The notes beneath the pieces were generated by a model, which did no database searches, was not told where the DNA came from, and was given only the letters and a program-made list of their open reading frames with translations. This document shows, piece after piece, positions 31,743-41,668 of a stretch of 64,000 bases of DNA; position 1 is the stretch's first letter, and every line of letters begins with the position of its first letter. Both the position numbers and the translations under genes were made by a program. Source of the DNA: an uncultured beta proteobacterium (GTDB lineage Bacteria > Pseudomonadota > Gammaproteobacteria > Burkholderiales > Burkholderiaceae_A); contig CACOBT010000002.1 in the NCBI GenBank assembly GCA_902625535.1, forward strand, positions 97,497-161,496, in the 5' to 3' direction.

Positions 31743-32846
31743 ATGAGGCAAGTTCAGTCATTTGATCTTATAAACTTGGACATAGTTGATTTAATAACCG
31801 CGAGTATTCTTTGTCTTGATGCTTCTGGTCGTATTCTTTTTGCCAATACATCGGCAGAGACCCTCTTTGGCTTATCAAAGAGTCAACTTTCAAAACTTAA
31901 AGTTGAGGATCTATCAACCAGCTTTGAAGAGTTTCGTGATTTTTGTAATGAGAATGAAGAGGAATCGTCCCATATACAAACCAAACTTGCATGGAATCTT
32001 GCAGGTGACAGAAATACTAAACTCGATACGATGATAACTCAAACCGGGATGGTGTACCCATCATGTGTTATAGAGCTGAGAACTGACTTGAGAAGTATTA
32101 AAGTTAATAAAGAAGAAAGAAGGGCAGATCTTGTCAAGGTTAACAAAATGATCTTGAAGAATTTGGGCCACGAAATTAAAAATCCGCTAGGAGGGATACG
32201 AGGGGCAGCCCAACTACTGAAAGACGAACTGCTTGATAACGAACTCATTGAATATACCGATGTGATCATCAAAGAGGCCGACAGACTTCGCGATCTCGTA
32301 GATAAGATGCTGGTTTCTTCAAAACGTGAAATAAAATACGACCGCGTAAATATCCATGAGTTGACTGAAAGAGTAAAAACCCTCATTGAATCCGAGTACA
32401 AAGAGATCACCATTGATTGTGACTACGACGTGAGTATCCCTGAGCTAGAATGCGATTTGACGCAAATGGTCCAAGTAATTTTAAATGTTTGTCGGAATGC
32501 TGCAGAAGCTCTGGCAAACCACCATGTTGATAGTCCAAAAATTACTATCAAATCTAGAATAGCTAGACAAACAACTTTAAGGCGTAAAAAACACACTTTA
32601 GCTGTTTCGTTAGAAATAAAAGATAATGGACCAGGGATTCCTGATTTTATTCAAGACCAGATCTTTTACCCGCTGGTGTCTAGTCACCCAAATGGACAGG
32701 GTATTGGGTTAACTTTGGCACAGGAAATTATTCATGCTCATGGAGGCCTTATAGATTTTGACAGTGAGAAAGGTTCGACCAGTTTTACAATTCACATACC
32801 ATTAAGTAAATCAGAGAGAGTAAATGAATTCAGTATGGATAGTTGA
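31743..32846 (+). CDS. ntrB: nitrogen regulation sensor histidine kinase NtrB
   Basis: PAS domain, LGHEIKNPLGGIRGAAQLL H-box, VILNVCRNAAEAL, DNGPGIP; between glnA and ntrC. Confidence 0.95.
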   Translation: MRQVQSFDLINLDIVDLITASILCLDASGRILFANTSAETLFGLSKSQLSKLKVEDLSTSFEEFRDFCNENEEESSHIQTKLAWNLAGDRNTKLDTMITQTGMVYPSCVIELRTDLRSIKVNKEERRADLVKVNKMILKNLGHEIKNPLGGIRGAAQLLKDELLDNELIEYTDVIIKEADRLRDLVDKMLVSSKREIKYDRVNIHELTERVKTLIESEYKEITIDCDYDVSIPELECDLTQMVQVILNVCRNAAEALANHHVDSPKITIKSRIARQTTLRRKKHTLAVSLEIKDNGPGIPDFIQDQIFYPLVSSHPNGQGIGLTLAQEIIHAHGGLIDFDSEKGSTSFTIHIPLSKSERVNEFSMDS

Positions 32847-34272
32847 TGATGATGCCTCAATACGATGGGTTTTAGAAAAAGCGCTTACTCGGGAGGACAT
32901 GTCGTGCAAACTTTTTTCATGTGCGGACGATGTTTTGGGAGCTCTTCGCGACTGTCAACCCAATGTTCTAGTCTCTGATATAAGAATGCATGGGGATTCT
33001 GGATTGGTTTTATTAGAAAAAATTAAGAATGAGTATCCACAGTTACCCGTCATTATAATGACAGCCTTTTCTGACTTGGACAGCGCTGTATCCTCTTTCC
33101 AAAAGGGAGCATTCGACTATTTGCCGAAACCTTTTGATATAGAGTCTGCTGTTGAATTAATTAGTAGGGCAATGGGGGAACCTAAAAAAATCAAAGGTTT
33201 GAATGAGTTAACAAATAGAGTAAGCATGGGCAACCTGCTTGGTTCCGCCCCTAAAATGCAGGAAATTTATCGCGTTATTGGAAGATTATCTAAATCAGCA
33301 ACCACAGTTTTGGTGAATGGGGAAACAGGAACGGGCAAAGAATTAGTTGCGAGAGCGTTGCACCAGCATAGCCCAAGGTCAGAAAGGCCTTTTGTAGCTC
33401 TAAACATGGCAGCTATTCCTAGAGATCTGTTGGAATCTGAACTGTTTGGTCATGAGAGAGGTGCTTTTACTGGAGCTCAAATATCACGAAAAGGAAGATT
33501 TGAACAGGCTGATGGAGGGACACTCTTCCTGGATGAAATTGGGGATATGCCTTTTGAGTTACAAACCAGACTTTTAAGGGTTTTGTCGGAGGGGAAGTTT
33601 TATCGAGTTGGAGGGGTAATGCCAATTAATGTTAATGTGCGTGTGATTGCCGCGACACACCAAAACCTTGAAGAAAGAGTGGCAAAAAATCAGTTTAGGG
33701 AAGATTTATTTCATAGAATAAACGTTATCAGGATAAAAATTCCCCCATTAAGAGAAAGAAGCGAAGACATAGAGTATTTGGCTGAGTTTTTTCTAGATAG
33801 ATTCAGCAAAAAATTGGGTTTTGAAAAGAAAGTACTCTCTCCCGAATCTCTCAATGCTTTCAAAGAGTTTTGGTTCCCTGGCAATGTTAGGCAGTTAGAA
33901 AACTTTTGTCATTGGCTTACGGTAATGGCTCCAGGAAATAGGATCTCACTAACTGATATGCCTGACGAAGTCAGGTCTCCGGCGCGCTTTTCGGAACGTA
34001 ATACCGACACTAATCGGCAATTAGAAGGGAGTTCAAAGAACGAAACTGAATCATGGACATCGTTGTTGAGTACTGTGGTTAAAAAAAAGCTTGAAAGTCA
34101 GGGCAATGTTTCTAATAATTGTTACCAGGACCTATTGAATGACTTTGAAAGAACCGTTTATGCAGAAGCTCTTAAAGTGACTAAGGGTAGAAGAGTTGCT
34201 TGCGCTAAAATACTAAATGTTGGTCGTAATACCGTGACAAAAAAAATTCAAGATTTTGACCTACCATTTTAA
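32824..34272 (+). CDS. ntrC: nitrogen regulation response regulator NtrC
   Basis: REC domain ([18 protein letters not shown]), sigma54 activator [33 protein letters not shown] motif, Fis-type HTH. Confidence 0.96.
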   Translation: MNSVWIVDDDASIRWVLEKALTREDMSCKLFSCADDVLGALRDCQPNVLVSDIRMHGDSGLVLLEKIKNEYPQLPVIIMTAFSDLDSAVSSFQKGAFDYLPKPFDIESAVELISRAMGEPKKIKGLNELTNRVSMGNLLGSAPKMQEIYRVIGRLSKSATTVLVNGETGTGKELVARALHQHSPRSERPFVALNMAAIPRDLLESELFGHERGAFTGAQISRKGRFEQADGGTLFLDEIGDMPFELQTRLLRVLSEGKFYRVGGVMPINVNVRVIAATHQNLEERVAKNQFREDLFHRINVIRIKIPPLRERSEDIEYLAEFFLDRFSKKLGFEKKVLSPESLNAFKEFWFPGNVRQLENFCHWLTVMAPGNRISLTDMPDEVRSPARFSERNTDTNRQLEGSSKNETESWTSLLSTVVKKKLESQGNVSNNCYQDLLNDFERTVYAEALKVTKGRRVACAKILNVGRNTVTKKIQDFDLPF

Positions 34273-34274
34273 TT

Positions 34275-35075
34275 TTACAAATCCAAATTAACCCACACAG
34301 GGGCGTGGTCGGATGGTTTTTCATGTTTTCGTACATCGGAGGAAATACCCACTTCTGTACATCTATCTGTAAGGGATTTCGATAAAAGAATGTGATCAAT
34401 TCTAAGTCCTGCATTCCTTCGGAATGCTCCTTGCCTGTAATCCCACCAACTGTATTGATTTGGTTCGTTATTTTTTAGCCTGAACGAATCGGATAAAAAT
34501 AACTTTTCAAACTGCTTAAAACACTCCCTTTCTTTGGATGAGCAAAGTATTTTTTCCCGCCATAAATCAGGATCGTGAACATCAAGATCAGTAGGCGCAA
34601 TATTGAAGTCGCCCATTAAACACAACGACTCGTTTTCCTTCAGCAGTTGTTGCGTAAACCTCTTGAGATTTTGTAAGAATGATAATTTATAAGTGAATTT
34701 TGGATCTCCAAGTGAATTTCCATTTGGAACATAAACTGATACAACGTTGAATCTAAAGGAATTCGCTAGTGATAGAGAACACATAATCACCCTAGCCTGA
34801 TCATCCTTCCAACCAGGGATGTTCATCACCACGTTCTCACATTTTATAGAACTAATTTTCTTGAAGGCTATGCAAACTCCGTTATAACTTTTTTGTCCAA
34901 AAAAAAACACATCAAATCCATTTTCGAAAAATATGTCAGCCGGAAATTGATCGTCAGTTACTTTAGTTTCCTGCAGTCCAACTATGTCCGGTTTGGCGTC
35001 ACTAATCCATTTCTGAAAAGAATCCTGACGCGCTCGGAGGGAGTTGATGTTCCAACTTGCAACTTTAACTATCAT
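34275..35075 (-). CDS. xth: exodeoxyribonuclease III
   Basis: KVASWNINSLRARQDSFQKWI...DIVGLQETKV...LRIDHILLS...KPSDHAPVWVNL. Confidence 0.95.
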   Translation of the reverse strand: MIVKVASWNINSLRARQDSFQKWISDAKPDIVGLQETKVTDDQFPADIFFENGFDVFFFGQKSYNGVCIAFKKISSIKCENVVMNIPGWKDDQARVIMCSLSLANSFRFNVVSVYVPNGNSLGDPKFTYKLSFLQNLKRFTQQLLKENESLCLMGDFNIAPTDLDVHDPDLWREKILCSSKERECFKQFEKLFLSDSFRLKNNEPNQYSWWDYRQGAFRRNAGLRIDHILLSKSLTDRCTEVGISSDVRKHEKPSDHAPVWVNLDL

Positions 35076-35077
35076 GT

Positions 35078-37177
35078 TTAGGCTTCCATAAGCCCCAGGT
35101 GTTTTAACATCGCATCTGGCTTTGGTTCCCTTTTCATAAATGCCCGAAAAGAAACAATTGCTTCTCGCGAGCCACCTTTTGATAATATTTCTTGCCTAAA
35201 GGAACTTCCTAATTTAGCTTTTTCTCGTTTGTCTTTTCCCTCAAAACGAGCATAGCAATCGGAAGACAACACTTCTGCCCATTTATAACTGTAGTATCCC
35301 GCGGCGTAACCACCATCAAAAATATGAGAGAAGGAATTAGGGAAAAGAACAAAACTGGGTTGCTCAATGATACTTATTTCTTTTCTGACGTCGGCCAATA
35401 TGTCGAGAACTTTTCTATAAATTTGGGAATTATTCATAATTTCGCAATTTTCTAAATCTTTGTGAATAAGTATATCGAATAAGGAAAATTCAATTTGCCT
35501 AAGCATTTGAAGACCGCTATTAAAGTTTTTAGCTGCATGGATTTTATCATATGTTTCACGATTTATTGAAAGACCAGTTTCCCTATGTTTACTGATTTTG
35601 CTGAGAGTGTCATATTCCCATGCAAAGTTTTCTAAAAACTGACTAGGGAGTTCAACAGCATCCCACTCCACTCCACTAATTCCAGAAATTTCGAGGTAAT
35701 CTATTTCCGTTAATAAATGATGTAATCCGTGTCCAAACTCATGAAAAAGAGTCACTACCTCATCATGAGTTAGATACACATCTTTTCCTTGAGTGGGTTG
35801 GGAAAAATTGCAGTTCATTAGTGCAATGGGCGATTGGATACCAGTACTGTGTTTAACTCTCGATCTGCATTCATCCATCCATGCGCCTCCTCGCTTTTCT
35901 TCGCGGGAGAAGAGGTCAAAAAAGAAATACCCTGTTATCTGGTCCTCATTCACAACTTTAAAAACTCGAACTGACTTATCCCATGCGATATCAAACCGAT
36001 CACCATGTTCCTCGAAAATGTCGCAACCAAAAAGATCTTTAACAGTTCTGAATAATCCTACTAATACTTTGCTCAACGGAAAGTAATTCCGTAGTTCTTC
36101 ACTGTCAATTGAAAATTTATTTCTTTTTAATTTTTCACTCACAAAAGCAATATCCCATGCTTCTATTTTTCTTATCGAATCAACTTGTTCGGCATACTGA
36201 TTTATTTGTTCTAGCTCTTTTTCCGCGAATGGTCTTGCTCTCATGGCTAAATCCTTAAGAAACATTACGACCTCTTCGGGAGAACTTGCCATCTTTGAAA
36301 CTAGTGATAATTCAGCGGGATTTGAAAAACCCAAAATTTTAGCTTGCTGATATCTTAGTTTTAAAATTTTCGCAATAACAAGACTGTTATCAAACGATCC
36401 GCCTTCATCCGCAATATCAGAGCTTCTCCTCGCATACTTAGAATACATGTCAAACCTAAAAGCTCGGTTCGTGCTACATTCCATTACAGGCGAATATATG
36501 GGAGGTTGAAGGGTAAACACATACCCATTTACACCCCTTTTTTTCGCCTCTTTTTTTGACAATTCAAGAACATGTTCAGGAACTCCCTCCAATGATTTCA
36601 CGGGGCCGCCCTCCTCACTAGAGCCGATAGTAATGGTTGTTGCTTTTGTACTGTCCAGCAGATTTTCAGAAAATTTTTGGGCTAACCTGCTCAGCTCAAT
36701 GTTGTTTCGTCTAAAGGTGTCTTGATCATCATCAGCTAGGTGAGCCCCAGCAAGTTCAAAATCTCGGACATAATCGCTCAGAACTTTATGCTGCTGAGGA
36801 TGGGCAGTCTTTGATACGCCCCGTCTCAGGTTGGTAAGAATTTTGTACAAAGCTTTATTTTGTGAAAAATCAGTCCAAAAGTTGGTAACTTTATCGAGGT
36901 TTTTGTTAATAATGTTTCTTATTTCAGGCGTGTCGGCTACGCTCGCAAGGTGGTTTGCAGCGCCCCATATGCGATGTATTTTTTCAATATTTTCGCTAAT
37001 TGGCTGGACAGTATTATCCCAATTTCGGGGTTTCTCTTCATTGCATATTTTACTTAGCACCAGATTGGCATTACTTATCGTTTCTGAGATAAGTTCGTCA
37101 ATTTTTTTCGAATTGAGGAGCTTGTAATTTGGCAACCATTCTTTACAAAAAAAAGCATCACGCGACATTGTTTGCAT
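35078..37177 (-). CDS. prlC: M3 family oligopeptidase A-like
   Basis: LFHEFGHGLHHLLT zinc motif; DGGYAAGYYSYKWAEVLSSDCYARFE. Confidence 0.95.
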   Translation of the reverse strand: MQTMSRDAFFCKEWLPNYKLLNSKKIDELISETISNANLVLSKICNEEKPRNWDNTVQPISENIEKIHRIWGAANHLASVADTPEIRNIINKNLDKVTNFWTDFSQNKALYKILTNLRRGVSKTAHPQQHKVLSDYVRDFELAGAHLADDDQDTFRRNNIELSRLAQKFSENLLDSTKATTITIGSSEEGGPVKSLEGVPEHVLELSKKEAKKRGVNGYVFTLQPPIYSPVMECSTNRAFRFDMYSKYARRSSDIADEGGSFDNSLVIAKILKLRYQQAKILGFSNPAELSLVSKMASSPEEVVMFLKDLAMRARPFAEKELEQINQYAEQVDSIRKIEAWDIAFVSEKLKRNKFSIDSEELRNYFPLSKVLVGLFRTVKDLFGCDIFEEHGDRFDIAWDKSVRVFKVVNEDQITGYFFFDLFSREEKRGGAWMDECRSRVKHSTGIQSPIALMNCNFSQPTQGKDVYLTHDEVVTLFHEFGHGLHHLLTEIDYLEISGISGVEWDAVELPSQFLENFAWEYDTLSKISKHRETGLSINRETYDKIHAAKNFNSGLQMLRQIEFSLFDILIHKDLENCEIMNNSQIYRKVLDILADVRKEISIIEQPSFVLFPNSFSHIFDGGYAAGYYSYKWAEVLSSDCYARFEGKDKREKAKLGSSFRQEILSKGGSREAIVSFRAFMKREPKPDAMLKHLGLMEA

Positions 37178-37206
37178 TCCTCTTTATGTTAGACTTACGG
37201 CATTAC

Positions 37207-37282
<76 letters not shown>

Positions 37283-37343
37283 ATTATATTAGGATTGACA
37301 AAATTTCAATGAATTAGTTTACTATATAACGTGAAATTAGAAA

Positions 37344-37419
37344 GTCCCCATCGTCTAGAGGCCTAGGACACCACCCTTTCACGGTGGGTACAGGGGTTCG
37401 AATCCCCTTGGGGACGCCA
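37344..37419 (+). tRNA. tRNA-Glu(TTC)
   Basis: gtcccca...tggggac acceptor stem, ccacc-ctTTCac-ggtgg anticodon arm, GTTCGAATC T-loop, encoded GCCA; 76 nt. Confidence 0.97.
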
Positions 37420-37577
37420 AACAAAAGCTAGTTCGGAATCGGCAGGACTCCGGAATTTTTACACTTAGGACTCGAGCAGGTTGGTACTGTCATCGTTCTC
37501 GGTTTTTAAGAAACCTTTTGGTTCAGTTCTTCGCTATTTCTAATTTTCTGACTTTTTGATTGCCATATCTGTTTTCT

Positions 37578-38138
37578 ATGTCTAGAATATCGAATTTTTT
37601 TTTAAAATTTTTTGGTTGGTCTTTCAAGTCAGATAGCCCTCCATTGGACAAATGCGTGTTGATTGCCGCTCCGCATACAAGTAACTGGGATTTTCCAATG
37701 ATGCTTGCATATGGATTCAAGTTAAATTTACGATACCATTGGCTCGGAAAACATACTCTTTTCGTAGGTCCAGTGGGCATCGTTATGAGGAAGTTGGGCG
37801 GGATACCGGTGAATCGAGAAAAAAAAAATGACTATGTTACTTCACTCTCTGAGGAAATTATTTCGAGGAAGAAGTGCATACTAATCATACCTCCAGAAGG
37901 CACCCGAGCAAGATCAGATTATTGGAAATCAGGTTTTATATATATAGCTCGAAAGGCTAACGTGCCTATTGTTTTTGGTAGGTTGGATTATCAACGAAAA
38001 AACTTAGCATTTAGTCGTAAAGTATCAGCATCTCTTTCCGACGACAAAATAATGAAATTTGCTCAGGCGTTCTATAAAGATGCTAGGCCATTGCATCCTG
38101 CTGGGTTCGGGCCAGTTAAGTTAAAACCAAAAATTTAA
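37578..38138 (+). CDS. 1-acyl-glycerol-3-phosphate acyltransferase-like (PlsC superfamily)
   Basis: VLIAAPHTSNWDFPMMLAYG (HxxxxD), GGIPVNRE, IIPPEGTRAR. Confidence 0.88.
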   Translation: MSRISNFFLKFFGWSFKSDSPPLDKCVLIAAPHTSNWDFPMMLAYGFKLNLRYHWLGKHTLFVGPVGIVMRKLGGIPVNREKKNDYVTSLSEEIISRKKCILIIPPEGTRARSDYWKSGFIYIARKANVPIVFGRLDYQRKNLAFSRKVSASLSDDKIMKFAQAFYKDARPLHPAGFGPVKLKPKI

Positions 38139-38175
38139 GTTTCACTGTTTTTTAAAATGGTACGGAACCTGCTTT

Positions 38176-38373
38176 ATGTTTCCGTGTTATAACTGGAAGA
38201 CTGTGATGATTATTCAAAAGATTGAGTTTAAAGAAGAAACTATTCAAACAATCAGGGAGATAAAGAAAATAATGTTGACGGAGTGGAATAGGCATCGTGC
38301 AGAGGTCGATCAAATTATCAAGCGTGTTCGCTCCTCCTCTCTTTATCCATCCAAAATTGAAATTGATATTTAA
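38176..38373 (+). CDS. short hypothetical protein
   Basis: 65 aa ORF, no recognised motif. Confidence 0.3.
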   Translation: MFPCYNWKTVMIIQKIEFKEETIQTIREIKKIMLTEWNRHRAEVDQIIKRVRSSSLYPSKIEIDI

Positions 38374-38560
38374 TAATTCCCCTCTAAAATTATGGAAAAA
38401 ATTTTTTAAGAATATGGTATGAATATACTAGTGCGCAGGACCCATTCAGTCTGTAAGAAATATGAAATCTAATTTGTTGTTGCGTTCTTGCCAGTAATTT
38501 TGTCAATACTTTTAAAGAACTGGGTTAGGATGCCGATTCTCGCTTTAAAGGAAGGTGCTT

Positions 38561-38935
38561 ATGGGAATGAATGAAGTCTTCAAATCGGGAAAAACAGAAA
38601 AAGCCACTGAGGTTACAGGGGATGTTTCCGACGCGGTAAGCGAGAGGCGAACTGGCCCCATACTTGATAATCGAGTAAATTCAAAGTTTGCCGCTCTGGA
38701 CCTATCAAACGTTGACAGGGATTACAACAAGGGTCGCGAAAATGCTACCATTTTTGCGTTTGAAAGTTCAACAAGGGTTGAGTATGAAGACGACCCAGGC
38801 TTGATGGACACCATGATTAATGTTGCATTAGAAAAACACAAGAAGCGTAGCAAACAAAATTTTTTATTCGACAGGATAAGAGCGATTTCCAGTGAGACGA
38901 AAAGAATAAACCATAATTTAGATCTGGGAGATTAA
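38561..38935 (+). CDS. hypothetical protein
   Basis: ~124 aa charged hydrophilic ORF preceded by aaaggaagg ribosome-binding site; no recognised domain. Confidence 0.55.
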   Translation: MGMNEVFKSGKTEKATEVTGDVSDAVSERRTGPILDNRVNSKFAALDLSNVDRDYNKGRENATIFAFESSTRVEYEDDPGLMDTMINVALEKHKKRSKQNFLFDRIRAISSETKRINHNLDLGD

Positions 38936-38970
38936 TGCAGATGAAGTACCAATCACATTACTTGTCGAAT

Positions 38971-39792
38971 TTAACGTAATTTTGCGATCGTCATACCATC
39001 CCGAATCGGTATCATGACTGTAAAAAACTTTTCTGACTTTAGTAATTGATTCATCTTTTTTACGGCTTCGCTTCCCTTTGTTTGTTTTTCCGCATTTGAA
39101 AAACACGCTCCTTTCATAAATACATTGTCTACACATATTATAGACCGTTGGTCAATTAGCTGTTTATCGACAATTTTATCAATGTATTTTTTGTATTCAG
39201 TTTTTTTTGCATCAATAAAAATAAAGTCGAATGATTTTCCCTCAAAAGCAAAATCATCAAGTAAATTTAAAGCATCACCCACTCTAATTTGAATCTTTTT
39301 TCCATATGATGTCGTATCTAAATACTGGCGCGCAAAATCAGCTGCGTACGGATCAATTTCACAACTAATCAAATTCCCGTCCTCCGGGAGTCCCTCAGCC
39401 ATTGCGAGTGCAGAATAACCAGAAAATAATCCCAGTTCCAGGATTTCCTTTGATCTTGATATAGATACTAACATCTTTAATAATTGGCCGGAAACTTTAC
39501 TACTCATCATTTGTGTCATCAGTTTTACCTTTGATTTCTTTTCGATGAATATCCTGTTCCAATCGGTTTGCATAGTGATTTTATTTAAGTTCGATAACTG
39601 TTGTGACTCTAACGAGGTGCATTCATCCGCATATCGCTCAAATCCCTCCATCATATCAATTACAGAGTCTATTTCATGTAGTATTTCGCCTGCTATTGGC
39701 TTGTATTTTGTGAGCCTTTGTTTAATATTTGCAAGTCTTTGTGCGAGAATAGCAATCGGGGACTCTGTTCTTAGTTGAATTTCATTTTCCAT
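38971..39792 (-). CDS. class I SAM-dependent O-methyltransferase
   Basis: ILELGLFSGYSALAMAEGLPEDGNLISCEIDPYAADFARQYLD...FDFIFIDAKKTEYKKYID, O-methyltransferase family 3-like with ~80 aa N-terminal extension. Confidence 0.88.
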   Translation of the reverse strand: MENEIQLRTESPIAILAQRLANIKQRLTKYKPIAGEILHEIDSVIDMMEGFERYADECTSLESQQLSNLNKITMQTDWNRIFIEKKSKVKLMTQMMSSKVSGQLLKMLVSISRSKEILELGLFSGYSALAMAEGLPEDGNLISCEIDPYAADFARQYLDTTSYGKKIQIRVGDALNLLDDFAFEGKSFDFIFIDAKKTEYKKYIDKIVDKQLIDQRSIICVDNVFMKGACFSNAEKQTKGSEAVKKMNQLLKSEKFFTVMIPIRDGMTIAKLR

Positions 39793-39814
39793 TTATTTTT
39801 CTGCCTTTAAAAAA

Positions 39815-41668
39815 TTGTTTAAGTTTTTCGAATCACTTATTTATAGCTATCCAAAGTCGTCACCGGCAACACCGCCGAGGAATTTGAGTTCCTTTCTCTG
39901 GTCAATGTCGGAGGGATACCGTCTCTACTTCATTATCTTGACTGTACTCACAGCGATGATAGGAGCTTTTGAGGCTATCCTTTTCGGGATGTTAGGTGAC
40001 ATCACAAACTGGTTAGCTTCTTCCTCAACAAGTTCGTTTTTTTATGAAAAAAAGTTCGAAGTAATAATATTGGTAATATTTTTACTTAGCGGGATTCCTC
40101 TCGTGATAATTGCCGATATCTTAAAGTATCAGACAATTTATGGAAATTTTCCAATGCTGATGAGGTGGAACTTCCACAGATTGATGCTTTCTCAGAGCAT
40201 GTCGTTCTTTAACGACGAATTTTCAGGAAGAATCTCTACCAAGGTTATGCAAACCGCGTTAGCAATACGATCTGTCTATATTACCATCGGGGATATTTTC
40301 GTTTTTATCTTCATTTATTTTTTAACAATGGTGCTCATCATAGGAAGCTATAGCGTAATATTATTGTTCCCGTTTTTAATATGGGTTGCCTGTTATATAT
40401 TTGCTGTACGATATTTTGTGCCAAAAATAAGTACGCTTTCGAAAAATAGGGCCGATGCCATTAGCCTAATGTCTGGCAAGATAACGGACGCTTATTCTAA
40501 TATCGCCACTGTAAAATTATTCTCGCATTCGCAACGAGAAGCGAAGTATTTAAAAGAATCGATGAAGGAGTGTATGCAACATGTTTACCCTCACAATAGA
40601 CTCACCAGTTTATTTGAAATCGTAAATCACGCTCTCAGCACACTTTTAATTTTGTTCACTGGTGGCACAGTCTTAGTTTTGTGGACGGAGGACCTTGCGT
40701 CAGTCGGTTCAGTTGCAGCCGCTTTCGCAATGTCATTTAGATTAATGGGACTATCGCACTGGATAATGTATGAAATGGCATCGTTGTTTGAAAATATTGG
40801 TACAGTGAGAGATGGAATCAGAATCCTGTCTCAAAGGCTATCGGTACAAGATAAAAAAGATGCTGCGCCGTTGGTTGTATCAAGTGGTGAAATAATTTTT
40901 GAGAACATATCATTCTCTTACGGTAGTGACAAGAATGTCATTAAAAAGCTCAATCTAAAAATTAACCACGGGGAAAGAGTAGGACTAGTTGGTCCTTCAG
41001 GTGGCGGCAAGACAACGACAATGAATTTGTTACTAAGATTTTTTGATTTAACGAGAGGAAGAATATTAATCAACGGTATTGATATAGCAGGGGTAAAGCA
41101 AAATTCGTTGCGAAAAAATATAGCTATGGTTACTCAAGATGCAGCCCTTCTTCACCGGTCAGTGAGGGATAATATTAAATACGGAAACCCGACTGCATCA
41201 GAAGAAGAAATGTTAAAAGCAGCGAATATGGCTGAGGTCACGGGTTTCATTGGAAATTTGAAAGATAGTGCAGGTCGACGAGGGTTCGATGCTCATGTTG
41301 GAGAACGGGGTGTAAAATTGAGCGGTGGTCAACGACAAAGGATTGCAATTGCTCGAGTTATTTTGAAGGATGCACCCATTCTCCTTTTAGATGAGGCTAC
41401 GAGTGCACTTGATAGTGAGGTCGAAGCGGTAATACAAAAAAGCCTGAAGACAGTTATGAAGGGTAAAACGGTTTTAGCAATAGCGCACAGGCTGAGTACT
41501 ATCTCAGAATTGGATAGATTGATCGTTTTAAACGATGGAAAAATTGTTGAAGAAGGAACACACCAGGGGTTGCTGTTGGAACGGGGGCTATACTCCAGAC
41601 TTTGGAATTTACAGAGTGGCGGTTTTTTACCTACTGAAATTCCCAAAGAAATTAGTACTCGACGTTAA
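39815..41668 (+). CDS. ABC exporter, fused permease and ATPase
   Basis: N-terminal TM domain; GPSGGGKTTTMNLLLRFFD Walker A, VKLSGGQRQRIAIARVILKDAPILLLDEATSALD. Confidence 0.93.
   Translation: MFKFFESLIYSYPKSSPATPPRNLSSFLWSMSEGYRLYFIILTVLTAMIGAFEAILFGMLGDITNWLASSSTSSFFYEKKFEVIILVIFLLSGIPLVIIADILKYQTIYGNFPMLMRWNFHRLMLSQSMSFFNDEFSGRISTKVMQTALAIRSVYITIGDIFVFIFIYFLTMVLIIGSYSVILLFPFLIWVACYIFAVRYFVPKISTLSKNRADAISLMSGKITDAYSNIATVKLFSHSQREAKYLKESMKECMQHVYPHNRLTSLFEIVNHALSTLLILFTGGTVLVLWTEDLASVGSVAAAFAMSFRLMGLSHWIMYEMASLFENIGTVRDGIRILSQRLSVQDKKDAAPLVVSSGEIIFENISFSYGSDKNVIKKLNLKINHGERVGLVGPSGGGKTTTMNLLLRFFDLTRGRILINGIDIAGVKQNSLRKNIAMVTQDAALLHRSVRDNIKYGNPTASEEEMLKAANMAEVTGFIGNLKDSAGRRGFDAHVGERGVKLSGGQRQRIAIARVILKDAPILLLDEATSALDSEVEAVIQKSLKTVMKGKTVLAIAHRLSTISELDRLIVLNDGKIVEEGTHQGLLLERGLYSRLWNLQSGGFLPTEIPKEISTRR

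Noticed and set aside
38176-38935. Two small adjacent ORFs considered as a toxin-antitoxin pair
   Set aside because: Separated by ~190 nt, no recognised toxin or antitoxin motif, no overlap or coupling
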